From Solen grandis (lineage: Eukaryota; Mollusca; Bivalvia; Adapedonta; Solenidae): DNA of 64,000 nucleotides. Position 1 is the first letter of the stretch, and every line of letters begins with the position of its first letter. Below the pieces are notes generated by a model. It saw nothing but the letters and a program-made list of their open reading frames with translations, ran no database searches and was not told the DNA's origin. This document shows positions 25,301-38,800 of this stretch, piece after piece. The stretch lies in the NCBI GenBank assembly GCA_021229015.1, contig CM037783.1:28776605-28840604 (forward strand), read 5' to 3'. The translations under genes and the position numbers were made by a program.

Positions 25301-26836
25301 TTGAGGAAAAACACACACACATATACAAAACAATATAAAATATTGAACTGATTTGCTGAATGCGGGAGAGTTAAAGTCGTGACCCCTGAAAAGAAGATGT
25401 CAGTTTCATAAATCTTTTTCACCCATAATAGTATGAGAGGAAGTAATTTGTAATTGAAAAACTTGGTATAAATTTATTTTTATTTTACTTTATTTGCTAT
25501 CTTCTTTTCTCTTAAACATTGTTATTTCTCTTAAGAAAACAGTGGCACACATAAAAATTAAATTTAAAATACATTATATATGCATACAACACACAAGGGG
25601 TCATATGTCTAATGATAAATGTCAATATGTGAGCGGAAAAAGCATGTCAAATATCAAGTCTTAATTCCATATTGTGAGTAATACTCTGGAAGAGATAAAG
25701 GGAGATAATTAAAATGGGACCAAATAAATTATTGGTTGCTTCTCTTCACCTTCACGTTATCTACTTAGATCTAAAGTTGTTTTTTTTAGTTAAAATTCAA
25801 TTATATACCTTGTATAGTTACTTACGATCTGGACAAATATTTATGAATAAAAATTAAACGGAGGTAAAAAAAATGGACATACGAGTAGTAGAGATATGTT
25901 TCTTAGTCAATGAACTGCTTCTACTCATCTCACTTTATCAACCATATATCAAGTTTTAAATCATTACCTCGTATTGTTTACGAGTTATGCTTCTTACAAA
26001 AAAAAAAACATATTAAAAGGAAAAAAATGGAGAAGACTTTAAAAATGAATTAGGTTTTTCCTATTGTTCTCTATTTATATATGATGTTTCAAGTCAATGT
26101 AAAGTCATCAAATATATAGTTAAAGAGTAATGCAAAGTGTAAAGCAGGCAATTTACCGGCATTTTATGCAATATTTAAAAAAGAATATAATGAAATGGGG
26201 AAAACTTTTAATAAGAAGATACAGATATATGTTCACTCATTCCTTTATATTCTAGTGAAAATGATTCACATTTTAATTTCTGACTGTGTTGTTGTTGTGC
26301 TTATGTGAATTATGTGAATTTTACTTTTTTATCAATGCTCTTCCTGTTTTTACTGCACCTGACACTCAAATTCAAGCAATTTCATCCTGGAAAAAAATGT
26401 GATTTTTGCCTATTTAAATTCAACTATAAAACTATGTTTACAATAGGAATGACAGACGACAAATAGCAGTCTGGTACCGGACCCTGATTTTAGGTATCAC
26501 TCGGTAAAATGTCAGTTTATCAGTGATCGTTGGGAATTGTTATTCAATTTGCATATACAGTACCTTCACATATACATGGTCATGAACTGCTAATTACCAC
26601 AACATGAGTCCCATCGGCTCTGCTGAAAATCCGGTTTTGACCAGTTTTGGCAGAATATAATCAAAGAGCTGATAGCGCTTTCAATGTGAGTGAAGTAAAT
26701 TTAATAAACGAGGATAAAATTTTTCTTTCAAGCGATGTCGATAGACCTAATGTTATAAACCCGCTTTTACGTTTTCTCTTGCCTACAGTTTATAAGATTT
26801 ATATCAATATGTGAAGCAAATTTAAAATAGCAAGCA

Positions 26837-26886
<50 letters not shown>

Positions 26887-29800
26887 ACTGTAAAATGTTC
26901 TCCGACAATGAATCGATTCCTCAAACCTCGCTGGCAACACATGTCTGGCATACATCCTTGTAATCTTACCCACCATTAGGCCAATAGTTTTTTGTAGACG
27001 AATTTTTATCACATATTTGTTACATTCAAGCCAGTGATGGTTTAAAATACCTCAGAATGATTTGCGATACCGACCGAAAAAATCAACATCATTATATTCC
27101 TAGTCGAGGACTTGTCGTGAAATATACAATCTTCGTTGTCGCCTTTGTCGACGACGACTGATGCGAGCGACCATTTTATTTCACTTTAGCTAAGTTGCCA
27201 AACATGGAAATCTTTTGAATATCTTATGAGTTTAAGTACTAGATAATTCTACTTGAGAAAAGGGTGTGGATGAAATACAAATATTTAAAATAAGTATTTT
27301 ATCTTTATTTGACTAGTCTAGGCACTAAGAATTATTAATGGAATCGTGTGTTTTATCCCAAGCTTTTATAAAAGGGCTTGGATAGATTCTTGAGAGAAAA
27401 ACTGTACGATGTGCTTGTTTCTGTTATTAAGTATCAGGGATTAAAAGCAAGTTACAAGTTTATACACATGTTTATATATTGTTTCGTTAACACTTAGATA
27501 AATTTCTTAAATGCTAGTCATGATGCATTTTCTAGATGAAAATATCTAATGTAAAAATTGATACTGGTGCACTTACGTTGTAAAAGGTCATGACATCCTC
27601 TCGAACACGTTCAAATAGATCTCTCGCTGAATCTATTGCTGTTTTCACTGGTCTAAGGAAGGGTGGCAGACTCTTTGCTTTTATCTGACCGAGTTTAATG
27701 GCCGCGTTTTTTATTTTGACAGCAAGTGATGCAATCTGAATTAGATCAATCGCAAAATAAATTCATAATGATGGACATAGGGGATAATTATTTTAATAAT
27801 GATAAGGAGATAACGACTTCCATAATGGATCCATTGATGGATTTATATAAGTTACAGGAATCAAACTTTAATAATAATTATTAAGGAACTTGATTATTCC
27901 CATTTAAGATGATGTACTACGACTACATTGTGTAATTGTCATGTTTAAATAAAATAGGAAACAGAATTTGTCGTGTTTTCGCACATTCAAAAACAAAGTA
28001 AACAAAATATTTTTTCCTACGAAATTTCAAGAAAAACATTATACTTGCTTTGTCTGGAATATGTGTAAATGCATCAATAAGTTCTTCCACCATATCTTTC
28101 AGTGAAAAATCGGAATGAATTATAGATATGAAAGCATCAACACCTCTTCTGATTGCACCAATTAAGTTTGTTACCACTTCCCCGAATTCCTTCACAAGTT
28201 TTATCGCTTTTTCCAGATTCAGTTCCTTCAAATAATATTAGAACAGAATAGTATATTTCTATCAATGTTAATAGGCTGGAAATACTACAATAAAGTTAAT
28301 ATACATAAGTATTTATTATTCATACAAAATAAGTAATTTGAGGTATGCAAAACTGCTCTAAAATTTTAAGTTACCAAATGTATTAAACAAGACGTACATT
28401 TGATGAAAATCAAAGCTCGGTGTAAGTACGCATTTTAAACATTAATAATCTGATAAGTGGGGATAATATATTAATATTAAGTGACTGTTAAAATGCCATA
28501 TTACCAAACGTGATCTGAACATGTAAGTACAGTCAAACCTGTCAGTAAAGGGAACAATAGAAAGTGAACGTTTGACAGAGATGGCGGCTAAATGAAGGTC
28601 AAACGCATTCCAAAATGCTAGTTTGGTTATAATAAACTGACCGCTAAATGCAGACTACCCGCTTACTTCAGGTGGCCGCTAATACAGGTTCAAACTATAT
28701 ATCATTCATATCATTTTGTTTCTATGAATATATAATACCTTGATTATGTTGATACTATAGGTTGCAGTTCCTTTAAAGCAGATTCTTGCTAGAAAAAAGT
28801 TGAGATTCATATGGAACATCCCCAGGTGGATCCTCACGTATGCTTCATCGTGCACTTTGAGCTCCATTCCTCCGTGTAAGAGAGCTGGAATATACGAAAT
28901 ATTTAAAATTGATATTATTTCAGTCTCTACGGCGTTTGTTATACATAACATGGTTCCAGATTATTTAACTCTATCGCCTTAAAATGGCAGAATTTCGTAA
29001 TTTACTTGGGTTTAATGTCTTATCGACAGTAGTTCAGTCATTTGAAGATTTACCTACATGAGGTACCTATAGGGCTGTCACAATGCAATATCACTCTGTA
29101 GACAAGTGGCATAAAATGCATTTAACGTGCAGTGACATTATCCTGAAAATAGGCCATCCAATACTGGAACTACCCTGATGTATCGACTACTATTATGAAT
29201 TAAATCAATCGGCGTGATAGAAAACCTTACTTTCAAGTATTAGAACTTAATGGCTATGCATGTCTAAAATTTAATTTTATATTATATAACATAATATTAC
29301 GCTATCGAGAGCCAGGCTTGTCTCTTATTTTTAATAACTATTATGCCACAGCATCATTAGTAAAGGCAACGTACAAATTTGAAGGTTAAGAAGATTTTCC
29401 ATAATGACACCAAAGGTTGCACCAATCGCCTCAGTGCCAATCTTCTTTTGCCAGTCAACGCCTGGAGCTTCAAGTCTCAATTTCAACGACGTGTCAAGGA
29501 ATGACCTCTTGTCGACTGAAACCAACGCCGTGTCTTCAGCAAAACTATAATTACACACATATATATATATAAATATGAGTTTGGTGAGGAGAAAACCATA
29601 ATTTTATTAATATCATTAATAATAAAAATAGCTGAAAAAAAAACATGAAAAAAATAAAAATGCGTTTAATTCAAGATATGTCATAAATATGTGTACAATA
29701 TAGTATATGCAATTAAGCTATTTTAAACGGCACACATTTCAGTAAAAAGGTATGCAATGCATGTTAGATACCTTATATTGTTAGCAAGAGGGTGAGATTT

Positions 29801-32800
29801 AATCTGTAGCATGGCTTCGTATCGAACGGTGACGTCATCATCAAATAATGCTGCAGATTGCAGTTCTTGGAGAGTCTGCGTAATACAAGAAGACACATTA
29901 ACGTATAGGTGGTGTGTTCCTAACATCTGATCGGCAGATGCCGTTAGAGTTCAATATAGACGTTTCATCCCACTCCATTTCTTCCCTATTTTCAAAGGCC
30001 AAGATCTTTTACCTCATTCTACTAATACTTATCTATGTATACAAGATATAAAATTTCCTTTGAAAAACCGGTCGTTGCTTTGCCACCAGGTGTTTTTGTA
30101 CGAGTCTTGGCCCCTGTAAAATAACCATGTACTTACTGTCAAATAAACTTACCGTAGTGTTTGAATTTAGCTTTCAAGAATTGTTGGATCATGCATGCAA
30201 GTGTTGTTCAATACTGTGTGTATATATGAACAGATTGCATCAAAGGTTTTCATACAGATTTTTTTTTTTAAAAAAAAGTGTTATGCTGATTGCTATATCT
30301 TCTAACTTACAAAACGACCTGTGAAGGCCAATATAATAATAAATGCTCTCTGGGCATGAATTTTGATAAATATAAAGGCAGAGTACCAGAACAAGCAGCC
30401 AATTGCTGATCACAAGGGCTCGAAGTTGTCTGGGGCGAATCATATTTATTAAAACTTTGGGAAACCAGCTTATGACGTAAACACAAAAGGATAAGCTCGA
30501 CTATTTGCCATATGCAACATGTCCGAAATGTTACGAGAACAATGATGAAGAAATCACAAATACGAGTAAATTAATAGGCTTGCGACCGTGGCAACATCTC
30601 AGGTGGAGGAAGGCCCCAAGTGTACAGAGGTAACGATGCAAACCACCGAACTACCGCAACGCAGTAGGAAAGCTTCCTCACATGAAAACTCTTCATATTA
30701 AATACTTACATGTTTCAATCATATATTTTTATCTTTTCTATCTTACAGTATGTGTGGGAGAGAAATGTATAAAAAAAAACTTGCACATGACAGGGTCATT
30801 TTTTTCAGTACTGTTGACTACTAGGTGGTACATGATCCACTGACACAAAATATATCTAATATACGTTACATAAACGAGTACTCTGATAGTATAGTTCTTT
30901 GTTTCAATTACTGTAAATAATTACTATAATCATCTTAACACAGTTGACGGATGAAAATAAAAACATGAAGAGCTTTGATACATTTGTATATGAACTGCAG
31001 ACAAAATATATTCAATAATTATAAAAAAAGGGCAATAATGTCGATGATGACGTGATAAGGATATGCGCAACTAGCAATGGCACTTATAAGCATGACATGC
31101 CTACAGTATGCGCAAGTATGATTGGTGCTTATAATTGTTGTGAAATTAATTAAAAATGAAATTCCGATCACAACTGATAGCTGACAAAATACATTAAATA
31201 AATATAACTCCATAACTCATTTAAAATCAAGCCAGAAATGATATGCCAACGATATGTGCAATACATTATGGTACTCAAAAGGGCGGACAAAATATATTAA
31301 TAATATTTATGATAAATATAACAAAGGGCCATAACCCATTTAAATCAAGCTGATTATGACCTGCCAACTGTATGCGCAACTAAGTTTGGTACACATCAGT
31401 CTTGTAAAGTTTAATCAAAATCCGACCAAAGGTAACAGAGAAATAGCCCGGACAAATCTCGTCTACAGATCAATAGCATCGACCGACCAACTAACCGTCC
31501 GAACGACGTGACTCCTACGTTTGCTCCTGCTATAGAGCTAACTATTTTTGTGAAACAAAATGGGGGGCGGGAGCTGTGGGTCCGAGCGGATGAATCTGGA
31601 CATGTCCAGTGCACACATACTCCTACCGGAAACATTTATCTATAGATAGTGACTATCAACATGTCTTTTATTTCCGTGAGTCAATTTTCAAGATAAATCG
31701 CGGTATTTATTCAACATGCATAAAATGTAAAGTAACTTATGATAACACCAGGACATATTCTATAAATAATATAAACGTCTTAAGATATATCCTTAAATCA
31801 TTATTATCTTTGTATATATCAATTAGTTTAATCGAACTTTGAGGGAACGAAGCCCAATAAAGCTATCCCCGTTTCTTGCCCTTTTTTTCGAAATAAGCAG
31901 ACAGAAAAAAAGGGAAAACTGTGCAAGTATAAACTAATTGTCAAACCTCTTTGTGGTAGAAATGCCTCAATGCATGGATCCCTGCCCGCTTGACCCACTC
32001 AGAGTTAGTAGCGTTGATATGGGATACTATGTACTCGAAGGAATCCGGCATATAGGCGTTGCCCAGTGACTCAAGAAGGATCACTTTCTCAAGATTGTAG
32101 TCATGCATATCGATCTCACTTAGCGTATCACGTCGTTTTCTATATACCCACGGGTCTGTGAACAATGGAGAAAAAGTCAGCTTGCATTTGATACATTTGA
32201 TACATTGCTTATCAATTGTTTTGCAATTATTATTATCATTATCATCAGTTGTAGTAGCAGTAACAGTAGTAGTAAACTTAGTACTTTCGTTAAACAATTG
32301 TAAGAATATTATATTTATCTTTCTAGAATATAACATATGGACCTCAGAAATCCATTTTCTGATAATGTTATCAATTTCTCAAACAAAATTTATACAAGAA
32401 AGAAAGTCTATTTAGATCATCCTTCTCGGGTATAAACAATAATGATGAACAAACCATGAAGCCCTAGACGTGCGTGTAAATGTTCAATTATGATCTTTGC
32501 TCGCTCTCCTTCGCCGTAATCCTGTAGTTGTGATACGAGCGATCCCATTGTTAGAAGGAAGGAATGGCGAAGATCACGAGGCATGGTCGGTAAAGTTGTC
32601 TTCTCCGGATAGAAACAGAACTCCATGACTGTCTCCACCAAGGTCTGCCATAAATAATATGATAACAAATTATGGATCATATCGGTTGTCGGAGGGATGT
32701 GAATTATAATGACTGCAAGTATTCGCATGGAAAATAATAAAACCGGTAGATACTTTTGGCCACAAGAATGCGCCTGAGCCAAATTAAAATCGGTAGTTTG

Positions 32801-35800
32801 GTTGATATAATCTTACGTAATTCTTACAGTCTTACTTAATACATGTAAAATCGGTAGTTGGGTTAATGTGAATTATTGTGACTGCAAGTATAAATGGAAC
32901 ATAATAAACTTCATGATTGGGTCGATATGAATTATTGTGTCTGCAAGTATGCATACACATGTAACATAATAAAATCGGTAGACAGATCTTTGTGATTTTT
33001 TGGAACTGCAAGTATATACATGGAACATAATAAAATTGGCAGTTGGGTTGATGTGAATCCTTGTGACTACAAGTATTCACATGGAAATTATTAGAATCAC
33101 TACCGGTGATGGTATTTTAAGGCAACATTATGTTGTCATGCAGAAGCTTATATCTTAGAAATACATGCATAGCCATTTGCTTTTGAGCAAAGGTGACAAT
33201 ACATAACACCTCTTTGTTTTCTTGTAAACACATTGAGGCATCTTTCACCTTATTAGTTTATGTAAGTATTATTCCTAATGACGTTCACCTGTATTATTCT
33301 TCAGTAGTTTCTTTTTGTATACTTCGTCCATTTTACTCGGATCATTATAATTGTGATATGTCTAATCATGTTACATATGTAAGACCCAGATCGAGACCGA
33401 CGGGAAGATCCTCGGCCGATTTGTAAATCGAGGGCCTATTTTTCCCAAATCGTGGGCTGATTTCTAACCCACTACGTTATCAATGGCGGCAAAACCGAAG
33501 TCAGACGACAGACTGTTATTATTGAAGAAGAAAAAGAAATAATGGACACACTCATAGGTGTCGCAGTCAAATTAAATATAAAAATAATAAAGATGATTAA
33601 AGACCCAAACCCCGATTGGTTCTTGACCAAGATGGACTTAATAACGGAGGACTCAAAGCACACTGTCCTAATTCCTTAATTGGGTTTGGGGGGCGTATTT
33701 CCTCTAAATGCAACAGATTCTCCGATTAAAAGAACATACGCGTAAACTTGAAAAAAATGTTTGACGAGGAAATCAATATGTTATTCTGGAGAGGTGGAGA
33801 AGTCGGAGAGGATCATCGATAGTGCCTCGACAGAGAAGCTGTGAGATAATTTCTTTCACATTTTAAAATATTCGCCGTATCGAAGAGAACATTCCGTGAC
33901 CTTACTTGGTATCCTTTTTATCTTCATTAACGCTACCCCATCATTTATCATTTAATTGTTTTAAGCGTAACCGTTCCAAAAACAGCCAACCATCTGGAAT
34001 GGCGTCATCATTTTTTGGCCACGATCTCAGATCGGCCCAGGCTCATGATATAGGACCGACTCACCATTAAAGTCTTACATTTATGATACAACAATGATAT
34101 TACCGGAAGTGGTTTTTGGTGCATTCTGACAAGGGAGGTAAGCAGTCTCTCTATGGACCGTGTGTTTGCCGGTTTTGCCCGCAGTATCGTGTTAACGAGT
34201 ATATACTGGACAGACGGCCGCGACATGCCACCGAATGCGTCAATCATGCTGTCTCTGTCAACGGCGTTCTTTCGGACCCTTCAAGAAAAAACAATTAATG
34301 ACTGTAAATAAAACAAATGGCGTGGGTAATATTAGGCCCGGACCTACAAGTTGATCAAGAAAATGACATTTTCAAAAGTCCAAAAAATGCAATGCAAACC
34401 TGGAAGGAGGGGGGTATCAAGCCTTGTTCATGATTTATAGTGTGCATACAGTGTTCAATTAAATTTGCGTGGAACCAAATTCAGAGTTTAAAATGGTTCT
34501 ATATAACGGGTTGTTTGATTGTTTTCCCTCAAAATACATTGGAACTCGCAATTTGCTCTTTTAAATTACCGCTTGTTCCGGCTTCTGGGGGACGAATCCC
34601 CTCATCAAAGGGTAACCGCCACTTGGACCCCCTTCTATGGGCCTACAAGTTGAAAAAAGTTGGATACGCCCCTGAAACCCTGTTACCTCTGCAAGGATTG
34701 TCTTTTGGTGATGCAGTTACTTAATTTATATAATGGTACGTCATTCAAAATCAAACTTGATAAACGGCTTTCATGGCTTCCACAGAAGCATAATTATTTA
34801 ACATATTTTAACTTTAATATGACTTGGTTTTAACAAGATATACATACACAGGTGGCGTTTCTAGGAAGTAAAAGTTGGCCAACTTGTTCAGTTCATTGTC
34901 CGGCAATGTATCCAACATTCTTCCGATATTGTTAAAGCATGCACTTAATTTAGGGGACCCTGGCAATACAAAACATACGTACAAAATATCGTTAGATCAA
35001 TTTCCATCAAACTAGAATAGTCTGATGACGAAATCCATACAGAGGACTGGCTATGTTTACAAATTTACTCGTATGTTTCGTTTATATGACCATGAAATTA
35101 ATGAAATATTTTGCTTAATGTTCACATTAATGTTGCTTAAGCGAATCAGCAAAAAGAGAATATTTTAAAATGTATGAAAAACCTGAATTTGATGAGCGAT
35201 ACATCCTAAGCCTTAGAAAAGAAAGAAGGATATATAATACCATTCTGTGGTTCGCGCCGTATGCAAGTAAGGTTGTCACGTATTGACTCAAGGACGGCGT
35301 CGATTTCCTGACGTGAGGAAACTAGCTTCTGCATCCGCTGAAATTGATTTTAAATTTAAACGAGTTTTGTCCTATTCACAATTACAAATATTACATGTAT
35401 AAGTATGTTATCATATACAAAGCTGATGAGGTAACCTTTCTAACCTTTAAGGGGCGCCGTGGTCCAGTGGTAACGTACTTGACTACGGATCCGAAGATTG
35501 TGGGTTGGAACCCGTTTGGAGGCAAGGAATTTTCATGACCTATCCAGAGCAAATTACTGGTCTAACCCAGAAACCGTTGAAAAGGATGGTATAAGTTGTT
35601 GAATTTGTTTCCAAATCGATGTAAAACCAATAAGTTTAATTAAACTCAGGTGTCTGTGTCTGTTTGGTAACAGGAATTACAAATAACAAAAGTTGTGAAA
35701 TGATCAAGCATTTTATATATAATACAGCAATTGTGATCTGTGTGGTCCAGTACAACTCCTATCGAATTAAGCGAACCATCTTTCCTTACAATTGTTCCAT

Positions 35801-38800
35801 TATAGTGCCAATGCTTCTTACAACCCGGTAGGTCGGTGGTTCTACCCGGATGTCTCCGTACATTCGGGGTCTTCCTCTACCTGTAATTAGCTGGACGTCG
35901 CTATATGACTGAAATACTTTCGAAGCGACGGTAAACTCAAATAGTCAAGTCAAGTCTTAGAACCCGGATAGAGCCAACGACCTATCACAAGCCAGCCGAG
36001 AGGCTTTCCTACATGAATATTCCGTATTTTCACACCCAGCGGTGACACAAATTGACAAATCAGCCACTATCACCTCCCGACCACGGTAGCCCCTTGNNNN
36101 NNNNNNNNNNNNNNNNNNNNNNNNNNNNNNNNNNNNNNNNNNNNNNNNNNNNNNNNNNNNNNNNNNNNNNNNNNNNNNNNNNNNNNNNNNNNNNNNAAAT
36201 AAGCGATGAATTAATGTGAAAAGTATGCAGTATTTCAAAAATTGTACTAACTAGGTGATAATACGTGATGCAGCTATCCACACAGTTAGATTTTCACTTT
36301 TGTTCTTTCATATAATATACAGAATAGAAATGATCATTCAATGGAAGATGCGGCGTGTTGGAAAAGGTATCAGGAATACAAACATGTATATTGTGAAATC
36401 ATTAAAATCATATTGAAAAATAAAATGCAACAAAAACAACCCTGCTCCTATTTTTTGAACTACAGAAATGAAAATTGTTTCAATTAAAATTCATCAATTC
36501 ATCTATTCAGCACATAATTTACCAGGGGCAATCTGTCGTTTCGCCCCGTGCATTGTTTCAAATATCTGGAACTTGAAATGGTCGATGCCGGACTCAGGAT
36601 CGAAGAAATCAAAGTTCATACTTAGTGCAGTTATGTCATTCTGCAAATAGATATATTTCGTTAGCTGATTGAATTTATTTGATCAATGCATCGTCTGAAA
36701 GTCATTTAAATTTACGTAATAAATAACTGTGATTCATACGGTTAAACACATACCGGTTCTATGGTTGCTTAATGAATAAGATATGTCACAAAGCAGATGA
36801 CTAATATTTTGATATCAAAGTAGTCCTTGTCCTACTCAATAAATGTATATTATATACTTGCTAAATACAAGACAAAAGAACATTACACAAGTAATATTTC
36901 CATTTTACATCATAATACAACTTGGCTGTTATTCACACAATGTATATACTGAACATTAAAATTGAATCAATTATTTCAACACGTATGAACTTAAACATTT
37001 AAAACTGTACGCCAGCATATCAGTTCGTATCGCAATATGCGCTCTATTAGTGTAGCATTTCATAAATAGTTTTAAATTAAACATTTTTTACCAATTTACT
37101 AGCATTTTTCTCAATATGAACTCACTTTACATGCGTAATATGGAAGTAATAGGCCATCTCAAGTAATGTTGTTGCTGTTGTTTTCAAATAGGTTTGGGCT
37201 TTAACAACGCAATTTAAACTGTTCAATATTTTCATCAGTTTCTGAATGAGACCTCTGTATTACTTCGGATAGTAGCATTACCTGGAATTCTATATCACTT
37301 CCTGGCACATTTCCGTCACCAAGACGTTTAACCTGTGGAGGCGTAAGGTCAACAAAAAATCCATTAGACTCCGCTTCTACGTCATTCAAAGCTTCATTGG
37401 TTGCCTTCACGATTGATTTTACCTCGTCTCTGTGTTTAAGGTGGAAGTTCCTCCACTCCACATTAGATGCATTCCCATCAAACCTGGACCAGTCCTTTAG
37501 AACTTCCCATTCAGTGTGTTCACTGTAAGTAACAAACAATGGTGAAAACTACGAGTGTAAAATGATAGTTTTGAATGATTAAAATGATCTTGTCAATGAT
37601 TTGGATAGGATCTTTTTGTCATTTTCACCGTGTATATGTATTTGTTGGAATACCGTATAAATTACCATCCTCAAAAAAAAAAAAAAAAAAAAAAAAGCTT
37701 AGATAAAATGCAAAACGTGAATGGAAAGAATTGTTTTAATACAACGTATGTGATACATAATTAAATCATTAAGTATTTAATGTAATAATTTCTAAACATG
37801 CAGCTTGTACTTATTGATAACTATTCTTCTTCATCTTTAGCCTAAATAAAATTCACATGTTTACAACCGGTCATTTTTCTTATATGATTTGAATGCTTAT
37901 TAAGTCCATGGCTTTACCTTTTCCTCATGGCCTGAACAGAATACTCGCGTATACCAGATTCTGGGTCATAGAAATCCTTCCATTGCAGTTTCACAGTGGA
38001 CTTAGAGGCGCTATATTTGAGGTCCTCGAACTTCTCTAGGTCCCAGTCCACCACGGAGCCGGGAATTGGAGGGGACAGGTCAACACGAACTGTAATTTTT
38101 AGAATTTTTTAAAAATGTCAGCGATTAAGGTGAACACGAATGTATAGAGGTTCTTACACGAGTATTTATTTGATATCAAATAAATACGCGTTCAAGATTC
38201 ATTACATAACATGACACTTAACCGCAAATTTGCCTATCATCTGGATATGTTTTGACTATGGGGGAAAACCCAAGACCCATTCACACCTATAGCATATTTG
38301 AAGCGAATAAAAAAGTAGTTCCGCTAAACTGTTTAATATTTTTATTTACATGTAAACAATCGTCCTCTACTGTGACACGCCATGTGTAGTAAATACATTC
38401 GACTTGCGATGCGTGGTACTATTTGTTGATATTACACACGTGTGAGATAAAAAAAAAAATACGTGCTAATTCGTAGTCAAGCTGGGTTATGTGACAAAAA
38501 TGGTTATCATCTTTCTCCATAGGCTGTGTAGTTAGCGATTGACACTTACTTTCCATGTACATGCGTAAATTATGTTCATTTTCGCAAAAAATTGTGCAAT
38601 TTAGGGATTTTGTTCAGAGAGCAACACCAGCTTTAAACAGTAGATGAAATTTAACTGGCTTTCAGTATCTTGTCAAAGATTTAGGGTTTTAGATTAGAGG
38701 ATGGGTTAGAATTTTTCTTCACCTCCGTTGGATGTAGCCGAGATGTTTCTTATGTTGATTCCTCCGTTATTCGCCAGAACGTAGACATAATAAGTACGAT

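Larger units (their letters stand above)
29876..31946. other. 2.1-kb intron with SINE fragment and tandem block
   Basis: Contains a minus-strand SINE S1 fragment at 30575-30690 (body blocks only, no tRNA head) and a tandem block of about 155-bp units at 30980-31560 that ends in a CCGACCAACTAACCGTCCGA-like tail. No exon recognised in the rest. Confidence 0.65.

Noticed and set aside
28537..28690. Short gene in the CpG-containing stretch
   Set aside because: Mirrored ends show it is a MITE.
34116..34298. Plus-strand open frame of 60 codons
   Set aside because: Antisense of exon 34104-34278 of the lipid-transfer-like domain.
35451..35525. tRNA gene
   Set aside because: Only a tRNA-like head of a second SINE family; the body and AT-rich tail are not tRNA.
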